This document shows positions 1 to 8,721 of a DNA stretch of 30,472 bases, piece by piece. Positions within the stretch are counted from its first letter, which is position 1, and each line of letters opens with the position of its first letter. Below the pieces are notes generated by a model. The model had not been told where the DNA came from, did no database searches, and saw nothing but the letters and a program-made list of their open reading frames with translations. The position numbers and the translations under genes are program-made. The DNA comes from Chitinophagaceae bacterium UBA2793 (GTDB lineage: Bacteria; Bacteroidota; Bacteroidia; Chitinophagales; Chitinophagaceae): assembly GCA_002352045.1 (NCBI GenBank), contig DEHT01000097.1:1095-31566 (forward strand). Direction: 5' to 3'.

Positions 1-1947
1 CACATATTTAATATCCCTGCTTATCAGTTTCCAATTATCGGTTCTAAATGGAGAAGCCGGTAAACCTTCTTTATTAAATAAATTTCCACTGGCATTGTTA
101 TCTATCCAGCCATACCTTACCGCCACTGGATTTTGGATTTCATCGTTCCATACCACTACTTCATTGCCCTCTATAACAGCCTTGGCCCAACGAAACAAAT
201 GATTTTCTCCGGCAATTAAAAAACCGGATAATATATTCTGATTATTTTTTGCCGCTACCAGGCCCGACCCTGTTTCGGTAAATTGAATTTTGATTTTGTT
301 TCCCTGGATGCTATAGGATTTATAGAGGGGACCAGATGATACCAATTTTTTCTGATAGGTTTTGTTTAAAGCAATAAGGGCTAACCTTTCACCTACAGCT
401 TTTTTATTTCGGGGATGAATATCGTTGGCATCGCCCACATCGGAGCTTACCACCATACCGGTATTTGGAATACTGAGGGCATTTAATTGAGCTTCTCTGA
501 GTTCGGCCCAACGGCTGCCCGTGGTTCCGTTTTCGTTATTGGCATTATAAGCGGCTAATTGCACATAATTAAATGGCAAATCCTCATTTTTAAATTTATC
601 TCTCCAGTCTTTAATCAAAAGAGGAAAAGAAGTGTTGTACTGGAATGCCCTGCCTGCATTGGTTTCGCCCTGGTACCAATTGATTCCTTTTAAAGAAAAT
701 GGAAGTAAAGGATGAATCATTGCATTAAACAAAAGAGCAGGTAAAGAATTGGGACCCATCGCAGCCACCTGAAGATTTTGCTGAGCCCTTGCTTTCCATT
801 TACCGGACAGTGGAATTTCTGAATCGCTTACATGCAATTTTACTGAAACCGAAGGGCCATAAAAACCGCCATTGCCACCTGTATCAAACACTTTTACTGC
901 AATGGTATTTTTTCCTTTCTTTAAAATTGAAACCGGAATACTGTATTTTCTCTTCACATCCCATCCTTCTGTTTCGCCAATTTTAATTCCGTTTACAAAA
1001 ACAATATCTCTATCGTCAATAGTACCCAATTCAAGAATAAAGTCGCTTAACAATTGATCTTGTGTCAACTCTACTGAAGTACGATACCACATAATACCAT
1101 CGTAGCCCGCAAGGCCCTGGTCTTCCCAACTTTGAGGCACATACAGCCAACTCCAAAAGCTATCATCGTACTGAGGCTTCTCCCATCCATCTAATTTTTC
1201 ATTGGCAATTTCCTTTTGAAATCCGGCTAACTGTGCTTTCATTTTAGCCAATTGAAAATTTTTGTATTGTTCTTCTGTTTCCGGAATTTGGCCGGCTATA
1301 TGCTGGAATATTTCATTGGATTGTAGCGCATCTTTACTTATCCATGTTTCTACCATGCTGCCACCCCAACTGCTATTGACAATACCAATGGGTACTTTCA
1401 ATTCTTTTTGTAATGCCTGTGCAAAATAATATCCTACGGCAGTAAAATCGCCGGTTGCTGTGGGTGAAGCTAACTTCCATTCGGTAGTACGAATATCATC
1501 CAAAGGAGCAATACTTATTTCATGCGCTACTTTTACATGCCTTATTTGATTATTGGCCGAAGCTGTAATGGCGGCATTGGCATTATTGGTTTGCGCTACC
1601 ACCCATTCCATATTCGACTGACCAGAGCAAAGCCATACATCGCCAATTAAAATGTCTTTCAAAACTTTTTGTTGGTTCCTTCCTTTTATTACAAGTGAAT
1701 AAGGTCCGCCGGCATCTATTGCTTTGAGTGTAACCAACCATTTGCCTTTATCATCGGCCACACCCGACGCAGACAGCCCATTTATACTAACCGTTACGGT
1801 TTCGCCGGGCGAAGCCCAACCCCAAATATTCAATGGCGCATTGCGCTGCAACACCATGTGATTGTTAAAAATATTTGCAGGCTTTAATTGTGCATTGGTA
1901 CTAAAAAAGAAAATACTAAACAGGCAAAAAAGAATTACTTTGTTCAT
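1..1947 (-). CDS. Sialate O-acetylesterase-like SGNH carbohydrate esterase (3' end cut by window edge)
   Basis: An open frame of 649 codons runs from ATG at 1947 to the left edge with no stop, so the C-terminus lies outside. A signal peptide ends near residue 20 (STNAQ). The family block GQSNMEW near residue 110 carries the SGNH serine, and SSDVGDANDIHPRNK near residue 540 carries the Asp-x-x-His pair. Between them, near residues 250-350, is a beta-sandwich segment resembling a sugar-binding domain, as is usual in this family. Most relatives are about 630-690 residues, so little is missing. Family members remove O-acetyl groups from sialic acid, xylan or other glycans in the periplasm. No sialidase gene is nearby, so the real substrate is probably an acylated glycan handled by this PUL. 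It is the last visible gene, 91 bases after the previous stop. Confidence 0.88.
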   Translation of the reverse strand, partial: MNKVILFCLFSIFFFSTNAQLKPANIFNNHMVLQRNAPLNIWGWASPGETVTVSINGLSASGVADDKGKWLVTLKAIDAGGPYSLVIKGRNQQKVLKDILIGDVWLCSGQSNMEWVVAQTNNANAAITASANNQIRHVKVAHEISIAPLDDIRTTEWKLASPTATGDFTAVGYYFAQALQKELKVPIGIVNSSWGGSMVETWISKDALQSNEIFQHIAGQIPETEEQYKNFQLAKMKAQLAGFQKEIANEKLDGWEKPQYDDSFWSWLYVPQSWEDQGLAGYDGIMWYRTSVELTQDQLLSDFILELGTIDDRDIVFVNGIKIGETEGWDVKRKYSIPVSILKKGKNTIAVKVFDTGGNGGFYGPSVSVKLHVSDSEIPLSGKWKARAQQNLQVAAMGPNSLPALLFNAMIHPLLPFSLKGINWYQGETNAGRAFQYNTSFPLLIKDWRDKFKNEDLPFNYVQLAAYNANNENGTTGSRWAELREAQLNALSIPNTGMVVSSDVGDANDIHPRNKKAVGERLALIALNKTYQKKLVSSGPLYKSYSIQGNKIKIQFTETGSGLVAAKNNQNILSGFLIAGENHLFRWAKAVIEGNEVVVWNDEIQNPVAVRYGWIDNNASGNLFNKEGLPASPFRTDNWKLISRDIKYV

Positions 1948-2038
1948 GTGTTTATTTTTTTGTGCTTGTGTTTTTGGTAGAAAATATTTTTTCACTTTTC
2001 ACTCTCTAATATCAACTTTCAATTCTCCTCTAACCAAA

Positions 2039-2881
2039 TTATTTTATTTCCATTTCGGCCATTATAGGAAAATGATCCGAAGGATATTTCATTTCATAAG
2101 AATCGGTAAGGGTTGCAAATTTTTTAACGCTTATCTTTTTATTTCTTGATACAAAAATATAATCAATACAGCCCTCGGGTTTTTGCTGAAACTTAAATCC
2201 ATTCCAGGTATCGGGATTGCCATAAACCAGTTTACTTTCTGTACTTGCATTGTTCATATTGGCAAACATATATTGAGCAGGGTCTTCCGTAGGTTTTGAA
2301 TTAAAATCGCCTGAAAGAATTACTGGATAATTTTTGGCATTGACTTCATTTATTTTTTTAATAATCAATTTTGCAGATTCCAGCCTTGCCTGGGCACTCA
2401 CATGATCAAAATGGGTATTAAAAACCCAAATCTTTTGTTTTGTTTTTTTGTGCTGAAACAATCCGTAAGTACATACTCTTCTACATGCTGCATCCCAACC
2501 AAAGGAAACACTGTCGGGTGTGGGTGAAAGCCAAAATGTTTTTTGTAACAGCAATTTATATTTATCCTTTTTATAAAAAATACAAGAATACTCACCCTCT
2601 GTATTGCCATCATCTCTTGCCACGCCAATTTGTTGATAGCCGTTTAAATTTTGCAACAGGTATTGCAACTGCTGATGCTGTACTTCCTGGCCTCCAACAA
2701 AATCGGGTTCGTAATAATTGATTAAGCCTGCAACTTTATCCTTGCGAAGTTCCCAACGGTTTTCACCGTCGGATGCTACATCGAGCCGAATGTTGAACGA
2801 CATCATTTTTATATTGGTTTGTGCACCCAGCACTAAACCAACACATAAGCTACAAAAAAATAAAAAAAATTTTTTATTCAT
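2039..2881 (-). CDS. Secreted endonuclease/exonuclease/phosphatase-family hydrolase
   Basis: 280 residues with a signal peptide ending near residue 20 (LVLGAQ). The full metal-dependent catalytic set of the fold can be read: MSFNIR (Asn30), GGQE (Glu66), NTHFDH (His157/His160), SGDFNS (Asp192, Asn194), IDYIF (Asp240) and SDHFP (Asp269, His270). Family members cleave phosphodiester or phosphomonoester bonds in nucleic acids, inositol phosphates or sphingomyelin. Small secreted members of about 280 residues are common in Bacteroidota PULs, where their substrates are mostly unknown. It starts 10 bases after the alkaline-phosphatase-superfamily gene and is very likely co-transcribed with it. I infer removal of a phosphate-containing substituent from the glycan, but a DNase or lipid phosphodiesterase role cannot be excluded. 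Confidence 0.88.
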   Translation of the reverse strand: MNKKFFLFFCSLCVGLVLGAQTNIKMMSFNIRLDVASDGENRWELRKDKVAGLINYYEPDFVGGQEVQHQQLQYLLQNLNGYQQIGVARDDGNTEGEYSCIFYKKDKYKLLLQKTFWLSPTPDSVSFGWDAACRRVCTYGLFQHKKTKQKIWVFNTHFDHVSAQARLESAKLIIKKINEVNAKNYPVILSGDFNSKPTEDPAQYMFANMNNASTESKLVYGNPDTWNGFKFQQKPEGCIDYIFVSRNKKISVKKFATLTDSYEMKYPSDHFPIMAEMEIK

Positions 2882-2891
2882 TCTTTAGAAT

Positions 2892-4115
2892 TTAATCATT
2901 CTTTAAAATAATCTGCCGGTTTAAGCTGGTGCCGGGCGCCTCAATAACTACTTTATAAAAAGATGAAGGCATTGTACTTAAATCAACCGTTGCATTTTCT
3001 TTTTTTAAATCTACGTTGGCCATTAAACGATATTCATCATTGCCGCCCAACTTAAATTGATTGGTTGTGGTAACCCATATTTTTACCTTACCCTTCTTCT
3101 GCAATGCTTTCCAACTTATATTTAAGCTAGCATTTGAATGCTTCATATTTACAGTATTCAAGGAAGGTTTTTTTAAAAGAGACTGGCCATCTAATTCTCT
3201 TTGAACATTTACCGGAATTTGTATTTTTAAAAACGCTGCAATGGTTGGAAGTATATCCACAATGGCAGTTCCATTTTGCAGAAAGTATATTGGTAGATTT
3301 TGGTTACTAACTATCCAGGTGCTTCGTTCCTGAACACTTTGCCCTCCGTGATGTTTGCCAGTTTTATCTCTTCCATGGTCGGTGGTAATCCAAACCTGCC
3401 ATTTTTCGTTATAGTTTTTTTGCCTATACTTTACAGCTTCCCAAATTTTGTTTATTTGCTTTTCCATTAACTTAACAGCTTCCGTTAGCGAATCGCTGTA
3501 ACCATAGCGATGTGCCACATCATCGGTAAACTGAAGATAAACCCAGGATAAATCTGGCGCTTCAGTTCTAATGCTATATGCAGCTTGAGTGGCCACTTCA
3601 TTATCTATAGCATGAATATAGTAACTGTTTTTATCGTGAGGGAAACGAAGCGTATCTTTTTCAAAGCCGTCGTACACAATATCGAGCGCCACCTGATTGC
3701 CAATTAATTTTGTTCTGTTATCCGTCCAGGTTGAAAACAAAGCCGATTTTTTTTGTGGAAATTGCTCTTTAAATAATTTAAAAATAGATGGGTAATGATA
3801 ATTAATGGAGTCAATGTTTTTTCCGGAGTTGCCCCACACATTGTGTTTATGAGCCCAGGTGCCTGTAAGCAGGCTATTGTAGCCCACTGCAGAAATGGTA
3901 GGAGATTGGGAGTAAGCACCTTTTTCTCCACCCACATAACTATGAAGATAAGCGCCTTGTTTTTGAATTTCTTTAATCGTAGGCAAGTGAATTGTTTCCA
4001 TTAAATCGGCGGGCACTCCATCTACAATTACAAATATTGCCTTATGTAGTTTTTGTGCATAACAGTTGCAAAAACAACTTAGCAGTATGAGTGTATAAAA
4101 AAACTTTCTTCTCAT
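2892..4115 (-). CDS. Alkaline-phosphatase-superfamily phosphodiesterase/nucleotide pyrophosphatase-like protein
   Basis: 407 residues, exported. The leader ends at NCYAQ, although LLSC at residue 14 could also act as a lipobox. Metal sites of the type I phosphodiesterase/NPP group are visible: Asp32 in IFVIVDG, the probable nucleophile Ser75 in SPTISAVGYNSLLTG, Asp198 and His202 in TDDVAHRYG, Asp246-His247 in TTDHG, and a His pair at 255-256 before GG. Characterised NPPs usually have Thr at the position of Ser75. About 110 C-terminal residues after the catalytic core look like a beta-rich accessory domain. Only one base separates it from the stop of the preceding glucoamylase-fold gene, so it belongs to the PUL operon. 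The role is inferred: cleavage of phosphodiester-linked groups such as phosphoglycerol or phosphoethanolamine on the glycan. Confidence 0.85.
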   Translation of the reverse strand: MRRKFFYTLILLSCFCNCYAQKLHKAIFVIVDGVPADLMETIHLPTIKEIQKQGAYLHSYVGGEKGAYSQSPTISAVGYNSLLTGTWAHKHNVWGNSGKNIDSINYHYPSIFKLFKEQFPQKKSALFSTWTDNRTKLIGNQVALDIVYDGFEKDTLRFPHDKNSYYIHAIDNEVATQAAYSIRTEAPDLSWVYLQFTDDVAHRYGYSDSLTEAVKLMEKQINKIWEAVKYRQKNYNEKWQVWITTDHGRDKTGKHHGGQSVQERSTWIVSNQNLPIYFLQNGTAIVDILPTIAAFLKIQIPVNVQRELDGQSLLKKPSLNTVNMKHSNASLNISWKALQKKGKVKIWVTTTNQFKLGGNDEYRLMANVDLKKENATVDLSTMPSSFYKVVIEAPGTSLNRQIILKND

Positions 4116-4116
4116 T

Positions 4117-5490
4117 TTATTGTTTAATGTGCGGACTAGTAAAACCCAATTTTTTTAAGCCGATTTTAATTTCGGGACAACTCATAAACAAATTCCACAA
4201 AAGATTGCTTCTATAATTTTCCATCATTACAACAATGGGGCCCTGGTCAATGGCCAAATATCTTTTAGGAAACCAATTGTCTGTTTCGCTGAACGCATCA
4301 TAAAATCCAAATTCACCCCATGTTTTATCCTTTAAATTAGTAAACCAATGTTTCATAGCAGCCATTGATTGTTGTGGAGTATAAGGAAATGAAGATAGTG
4401 CAGCCGTGGGAGAAATTACACCCAAATCATCTTTCATGCTTGGAGCATGTGCCGCATATCCCTTTACAGAATAGCTTGCAGTTAATCCCCAATTGTTTTT
4501 GCCATAGCCTTTAAATTGTTTTGGATTATCTACACACCATTGATAATTTATTTTGGCTTGTGCGGTTACTTCTTTTCCATAATCGGCATAACTGTCTTTT
4601 AAACCCCTTGGGTCTAAGCCGAGGTAAGAATAATGTGCCCAAAATAATGGCCCGCCATTGGGCGGATTGCCCTGGTAAAATAATTGCAACGTATCTGATT
4701 TGTAAATTGATTGCTGAACAATTTTTCCATTTTGTACCCATCCCTCATGATATACTTCTGCAGGCACGCCATGTGTGGGAGAAGATGCTGCAAGGATGTA
4801 CATGATTAAACATTCATTGTAGCCCTTCACCGGAAAATTCATTATCCAACCTTTTCCGGGGCTCCAGTGCCAATAGAGAATATTCTGCCCGTTTCGAAAC
4901 CAATCAAACTCAACTTCTTTCCAAAGCTTATCGGCCCTGGCAGCTAATGCTTTTTCTTCCATAGTGCCATGCTGATAATATTGACGCACACATAATATAC
5001 CCTGCAACATAAAACTGGTTTCCACCAAATCTCCTCCATCATCATTTTTACCAAATGGTTTTACTTTGCCTGTTTCGCCATTCCACCAATGTGGCCATGC
5101 ACCATGAAAGCGATCGGCTCTCTCTAAAAATGAAACAATTTTTTCTAATTGATTTCTTCCCTGTTCCTTTGTAATAAATCCTCTTTCAATACCTACCAAT
5201 AAAGCCATCACACCAAAGCCTGCGCCACCGCTTGTAACAATATGTTTATCGTTTTGCGGATAAATATTATCAGAATGAAAACGCTCTCTTGCTAATCCGC
5301 TAACCGGCTCTGCCCCATTATAAAAATATTGAAAGCTTTGCCGCTGCACTAAATTAAAAAGAGCAGTATCGGTCACATCTATTTTTGTAGCGGCATCTTT
5401 ATCTTGCCAGGAATGTATTTTTTTTGTACATGCATTTGCTGTTAATAATAGAGCAATAGCTGCCAGTAAAAATTTATTTTTTGTAAGCAT
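4117..5490 (-). CDS. Glucoamylase-fold lipoprotein, GH144-like (putative endo-beta-1,2-glucanase)
   Basis: 457 residues. A lipoprotein signal peptide has its lipobox at TANAC (Cys21). The alpha/alpha-toroid glucoamylase-like domain (PF10091) covers most of the protein. Landmarks are QYFYNGAEPVSGLARER near residue 54, TSGGAGFGVMAL near 86, the acidic GGDLVETS (Asp154, Glu157), and a C-terminal LAIDQGPIVVMMENYRS block. This matches the family founded by the Chitinophaga pinensis endo-beta-1,2-glucanase, GH144; the D-x-x-E motif is my active-site candidate. Unlike its upstream paralogue it has no N-terminal Ig-like domain. It starts 12 bases after that paralogue. The exact linkage cleaved cannot be fixed from sequence, since PF10091 also includes uncharacterised branches. 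The lipid anchor places it in the outer membrane or facing the periplasm. Confidence 0.85.
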   Translation of the reverse strand: MLTKNKFLLAAIALLLTANACTKKIHSWQDKDAATKIDVTDTALFNLVQRQSFQYFYNGAEPVSGLARERFHSDNIYPQNDKHIVTSGGAGFGVMALLVGIERGFITKEQGRNQLEKIVSFLERADRFHGAWPHWWNGETGKVKPFGKNDDGGDLVETSFMLQGILCVRQYYQHGTMEEKALAARADKLWKEVEFDWFRNGQNILYWHWSPGKGWIMNFPVKGYNECLIMYILAASSPTHGVPAEVYHEGWVQNGKIVQQSIYKSDTLQLFYQGNPPNGGPLFWAHYSYLGLDPRGLKDSYADYGKEVTAQAKINYQWCVDNPKQFKGYGKNNWGLTASYSVKGYAAHAPSMKDDLGVISPTAALSSFPYTPQQSMAAMKHWFTNLKDKTWGEFGFYDAFSETDNWFPKRYLAIDQGPIVVMMENYRSNLLWNLFMSCPEIKIGLKKLGFTSPHIKQ

Positions 5491-5502
5491 ATTATTATTC
5501 CT

Positions 5503-7176
5503 TTATAAATACGGTGCTGTAAATCCTAAAGAAGTCATACCGGCTTTTATTTCCGGGCTACTTGTAAACAGGTTCCACAATAATCCCGAGCGATAATTTT
5601 CAATCATTAAAATTATAGGTCCCTGGTCGATTGCTAAAAAAGAGCCGGCTATCCATGGCTTGCTTAAATTAAATGCATCTACAAAGCCATATTCTTTCCA
5701 AAGTTTATCCCCCAAAACATAATAAAAAAACCGGAGTGCTGCCATTGATTCGGCAGGCGTATATGGCATTGATGCAATGGCGGCTGTGGGTGCAATAACA
5801 CCTACATCATTGGTTGGTGAACTGGCTGTGTAACCGCCTTCAATATCGCTTGCCGTTAACCCCCACACGGAATCGCTGTAACCAAAATATCCTCGTGGAT
5901 TTACTTTACAATAATTGTAATTGATTAAACTATGATTTTTATTTTGGGTAAAAAAGTTTATACCGCCTTCGGAAAGATTAGTGGGATTAATTCCTAAAAA
6001 AGAATATTGAGCCATAAACAAAGGGCCTCCCATTTGAGGGCCTAACGGTAATTGATAGCCGTAATATGTATTTCCGTTTAGATAACCTGTAGCTCCTTTC
6101 CAGCCATTATTGTAAACCGATGCAGGAATACCATGAGTGGTAGAAGATGCGGCCAACACATAAGTAATTAAACATTCGTTCCAGCCTTTTATGGGTAAGT
6201 TCATTGCCCAACCAACGGTAGGACTATAATGCCAATACAACACATTTTGACTTCCATTTCGAAACCAGTCCCACTCTACGTTATTAAAAAGTTGGTTGAT
6301 GTCGTTTCTCAATGCTAGCTCCGAAGGGTCGGCGGAATTAAAGAATTGACGGGCAGTAAGCAAGCCCATCATTAGGTAGGAGGTTTCCACCAAATCGGCG
6401 CCATTATCGTTTGCACTAAATGGTACGATGGCTCCGGTTGATCCATTGAGCCAATGCGGAAATGCACCCTTAACTTTTACAGCGGTATTTTTTAAAAAGC
6501 CTACAATAGTTTGCATGCGCTGCAAGCCTTGAGCTCTTGTAATAAAATTTCGGCTAATTCCTACCGGTATAGCCATAATGCCGAAGCCAGAGCCACCGGA
6601 AGTAACCACATCACCCGATGTATTTCTTTCCCTTGCCAGCCCGCTCACCGGGTGAGCAAAATCCCAAAAATATTTAAAGGTTTGTTCCTGCACTTTAGTA
6701 AGCAATGCATCATCACTTAGTAAAGGAAATTTTCTACTACTATCCAACGCAGTTAAAAAACTAAAATTAAAACCGGTTGTTAATTGCCTTCCATTTGCGG
6801 CTTTTAATGCTGTGGTTCCATTTACGGTATATTTTGAAAGATAAGTAAATGGGTTAGCAGAGTTGAGCACTACAGTACTATCGCCGTTTTCGTAACTAAT
6901 CGAAAATGGTACAGCACCCACTGCATCCTGCATTAGACTTACAGCAGGTGCCACTGTTGCCCTATTTACTTTATTATTGAACTGCAAACGCAATACCGTA
7001 TTTACAGGAGTATTGTAGTTTACAAAACCAAGCGATGCATTGGTACTATTAATTTTTGCTGCTGTAAAAGCAATGGCTGTTGCCGGAGGATTGGGTTCAT
7101 CAATATCGCCTCCTCCCTTTTTACAAGCATTGAGAAAAAAAATTACTATTCCTATAAAAATAATTTGCCTCATCAT
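5503..7176 (-). CDS. Glucoamylase-fold lipoprotein with N-terminal Ig-like domain, GH144-like
   Basis: 557 residues. The lipobox is FLNAC (Cys18), followed by a Gly/Asp/Pro-rich linker. Residues about 32-145 form a bacterial Ig-like domain of the SbsA/Big_5 type, seen in the VLRLQFNNKV and KYTVNGTTALKAANGR segments. Residues about 155-555 are the PF10091 glucoamylase-like domain: TFKYFWDFAHPVSGLARER, TSGGSGFGIMAI, NDNGADLVETS (Asp261, Glu264) and LAIDQGPIILMIENYRS. It is clearly paralogous to the next gene but about 100 residues longer because of the Ig domain, which probably holds the catalytic domain away from the membrane. It begins with two consecutive ATG codons (7176 and 7173), and either could be used. 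It lies 12 bases after the GH30 gene. Endo-beta-1,2-glucanase activity is inferred. Confidence 0.86.
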   Translation of the reverse strand: MMRQIIFIGIVIFFLNACKKGGGDIDEPNPPATAIAFTAAKINSTNASLGFVNYNTPVNTVLRLQFNNKVNRATVAPAVSLMQDAVGAVPFSISYENGDSTVVLNSANPFTYLSKYTVNGTTALKAANGRQLTTGFNFSFLTALDSSRKFPLLSDDALLTKVQEQTFKYFWDFAHPVSGLARERNTSGDVVTSGGSGFGIMAIPVGISRNFITRAQGLQRMQTIVGFLKNTAVKVKGAFPHWLNGSTGAIVPFSANDNGADLVETSYLMMGLLTARQFFNSADPSELALRNDINQLFNNVEWDWFRNGSQNVLYWHYSPTVGWAMNLPIKGWNECLITYVLAASSTTHGIPASVYNNGWKGATGYLNGNTYYGYQLPLGPQMGGPLFMAQYSFLGINPTNLSEGGINFFTQNKNHSLINYNYCKVNPRGYFGYSDSVWGLTASDIEGGYTASSPTNDVGVIAPTAAIASMPYTPAESMAALRFFYYVLGDKLWKEYGFVDAFNLSKPWIAGSFLAIDQGPIILMIENYRSGLLWNLFTSSPEIKAGMTSLGFTAPYL

Positions 7177-7188
7177 TATTCAACCAAA

Positions 7189-8670
7189 TTATAAAATCAA
7201 CGTAGTTATTGAATGTGGTGCCGCCACAGCCTGTGCCGCTTTTCCATTTATCCATAAAGAATAGGGCGTATTTATGCTGCCCTGATTCATTACTATTACT
7301 ACTAATTTACCATCGGGGTTTTTAAAGGCGGTAGTTAATAATTGGCTGCGTGTTGCAGTAGCAGCAACTCTTTTGGCACCGGGCTTAATAAATTTACTAA
7401 AATGGCCAATGTAATAATAGGCATTGGTATAAATTATTTTTCCGGTTTTGGTATCGGCATGCACCGGTGCAAAACAAAAGTTTTGAACATGATTGGGCCC
7501 ACCGGTTTCATCTAACACTATATTCCAATCGGTGAAACCTACCATGCCATTGTTGAAATCGTTGATCATGGAGCGGCCATACTCTTCGCCCAATACCCAT
7601 GCATTGTAACGGCTGGCATTAAAGCTTTCGGCACAACCTTCGGTGAAGAAAATATTTTTATCGGGGAATGCTTCATACACTCTTTTGATGTTTTCATACA
7701 TGGGTGTGCCACCACTCCAGTCTTCGTACCAGTGAAAACCGATTCCCCAAATGTATTTACTTGCTTCAGGATCGTTAAAATAAGTTTGTGCTCTTTGATA
7801 AATTAAATCTCTGTTGTGATCCCACACAATTATTTTTTTATCTTTTAAGCCTTCTTTTTCCAATGTGGGGCCTAAGTGATTTTTCAAAAAATTGGTTTCT
7901 TCTTCAGCCGTGTAAATGCAACTTTCCCAGCGTTGCTTTGCCATGGGTTCGTTTTGAATACTAATGCCCCAAATAGGCACGCCTGCTTTTTCATACTCTT
8001 TTATGAATTTAGAATAATACAATGCCCAGCTATCGTAAAACTCAGGTTTTAATTTTCCGCCTTGTAGCATATTGTTGTTGTCTTTCATAAATGCAGGAGG
8101 GCTCCATGGGCTTGCAAATAAATTCAACTTACCGCCGGCGGCTTGTGTTGCTTCTTTGATAAATGGAATTTTAAATTTTTGATCATGAGCAATGTTGAAG
8201 GTTTTTAATTCCTTATCGCCTTCATCTACATAAGTGTACATATCGCTGCTGAAATCGCAACTGTTGATATTGGTTCGGGCTACATTGTAAGCAATGCCAC
8301 TATCCTTGCTAAAATATGCTTTCAACAATTCCTGCTGTGCAGCTTTGGGCATTTTATAAAATGTTTCCGCAGAAGCATCGGTAAGTGCTGCACCAATTCC
8401 AAAGAAGGTTTGGAATGTTTTTCCGGGGTCAACAAAAACGGTTACTTCATTTTCGAAAGGCTGGCCTTTTTCGGCAAACTCCAATGTATCGGTTAAAGAA
8501 AGTCGTTGGTTGCTACTGTCGGCAGTGGAATAAACCAATACTTTTTTTCCGTTTGTAGAAAAAGATGCTGTATTAGACTCAGTCCTGTTTTCTATACCGG
8601 CTTGTTTGTTTTGATTGCAGGATATTAAGGCAATTGAAATTATAGTGAAACTGAATATTATTTTTTTCAT
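7189..8670 (-). CDS. GH30-family lipoprotein glycoside hydrolase (glucosylceramidase-like)
   Basis: 493 residues with lipobox LISC (Cys18). The GH30 (beta/alpha)8 barrel with its side beta-domain is complete. FFGIGAALTDASAET lies near residue 89, the FASPWSPPAFMK loop near 185, the acid/base Glu241 in GISIQNEP and the nucleophile Glu344 in FFTEGCAES. The beta-domain closes the protein with LLTTAFKNPDGKLVVIVMN. The family retains anomeric configuration and includes glucosylceramidases, beta-1,6-glucanases and xylan-active enzymes. WNIVLDETGGPN and the neighbourhood favour a beta-glucan-active branch (GH30_1 or GH30_3), but the subfamily cannot be settled by eye. It starts 51 bases after the second GH30 gene and 12 bases before the Ig-GH144-like gene, so it should be co-transcribed. 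Confidence 0.92.
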   Translation of the reverse strand: MKKIIFSFTIISIALISCNQNKQAGIENRTESNTASFSTNGKKVLVYSTADSSNQRLSLTDTLEFAEKGQPFENEVTVFVDPGKTFQTFFGIGAALTDASAETFYKMPKAAQQELLKAYFSKDSGIAYNVARTNINSCDFSSDMYTYVDEGDKELKTFNIAHDQKFKIPFIKEATQAAGGKLNLFASPWSPPAFMKDNNNMLQGGKLKPEFYDSWALYYSKFIKEYEKAGVPIWGISIQNEPMAKQRWESCIYTAEEETNFLKNHLGPTLEKEGLKDKKIIVWDHNRDLIYQRAQTYFNDPEASKYIWGIGFHWYEDWSGGTPMYENIKRVYEAFPDKNIFFTEGCAESFNASRYNAWVLGEEYGRSMINDFNNGMVGFTDWNIVLDETGGPNHVQNFCFAPVHADTKTGKIIYTNAYYYIGHFSKFIKPGAKRVAATATRSQLLTTAFKNPDGKLVVIVMNQGSINTPYSLWINGKAAQAVAAPHSITTLIL

Positions 8671-8721
8671 GCGATAAAGTTTTTCTGCTATTTAGCAATT
8701 AAGAATTTTAGAAACCAATTT

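Noticed and set aside
1..1947. Sialic acid utilisation locus, based on the esterase name
   Set aside because: No sialidase, neuraminate lyase or sialic acid transporter gene is present; the esterase family is used on many acylated glycans.
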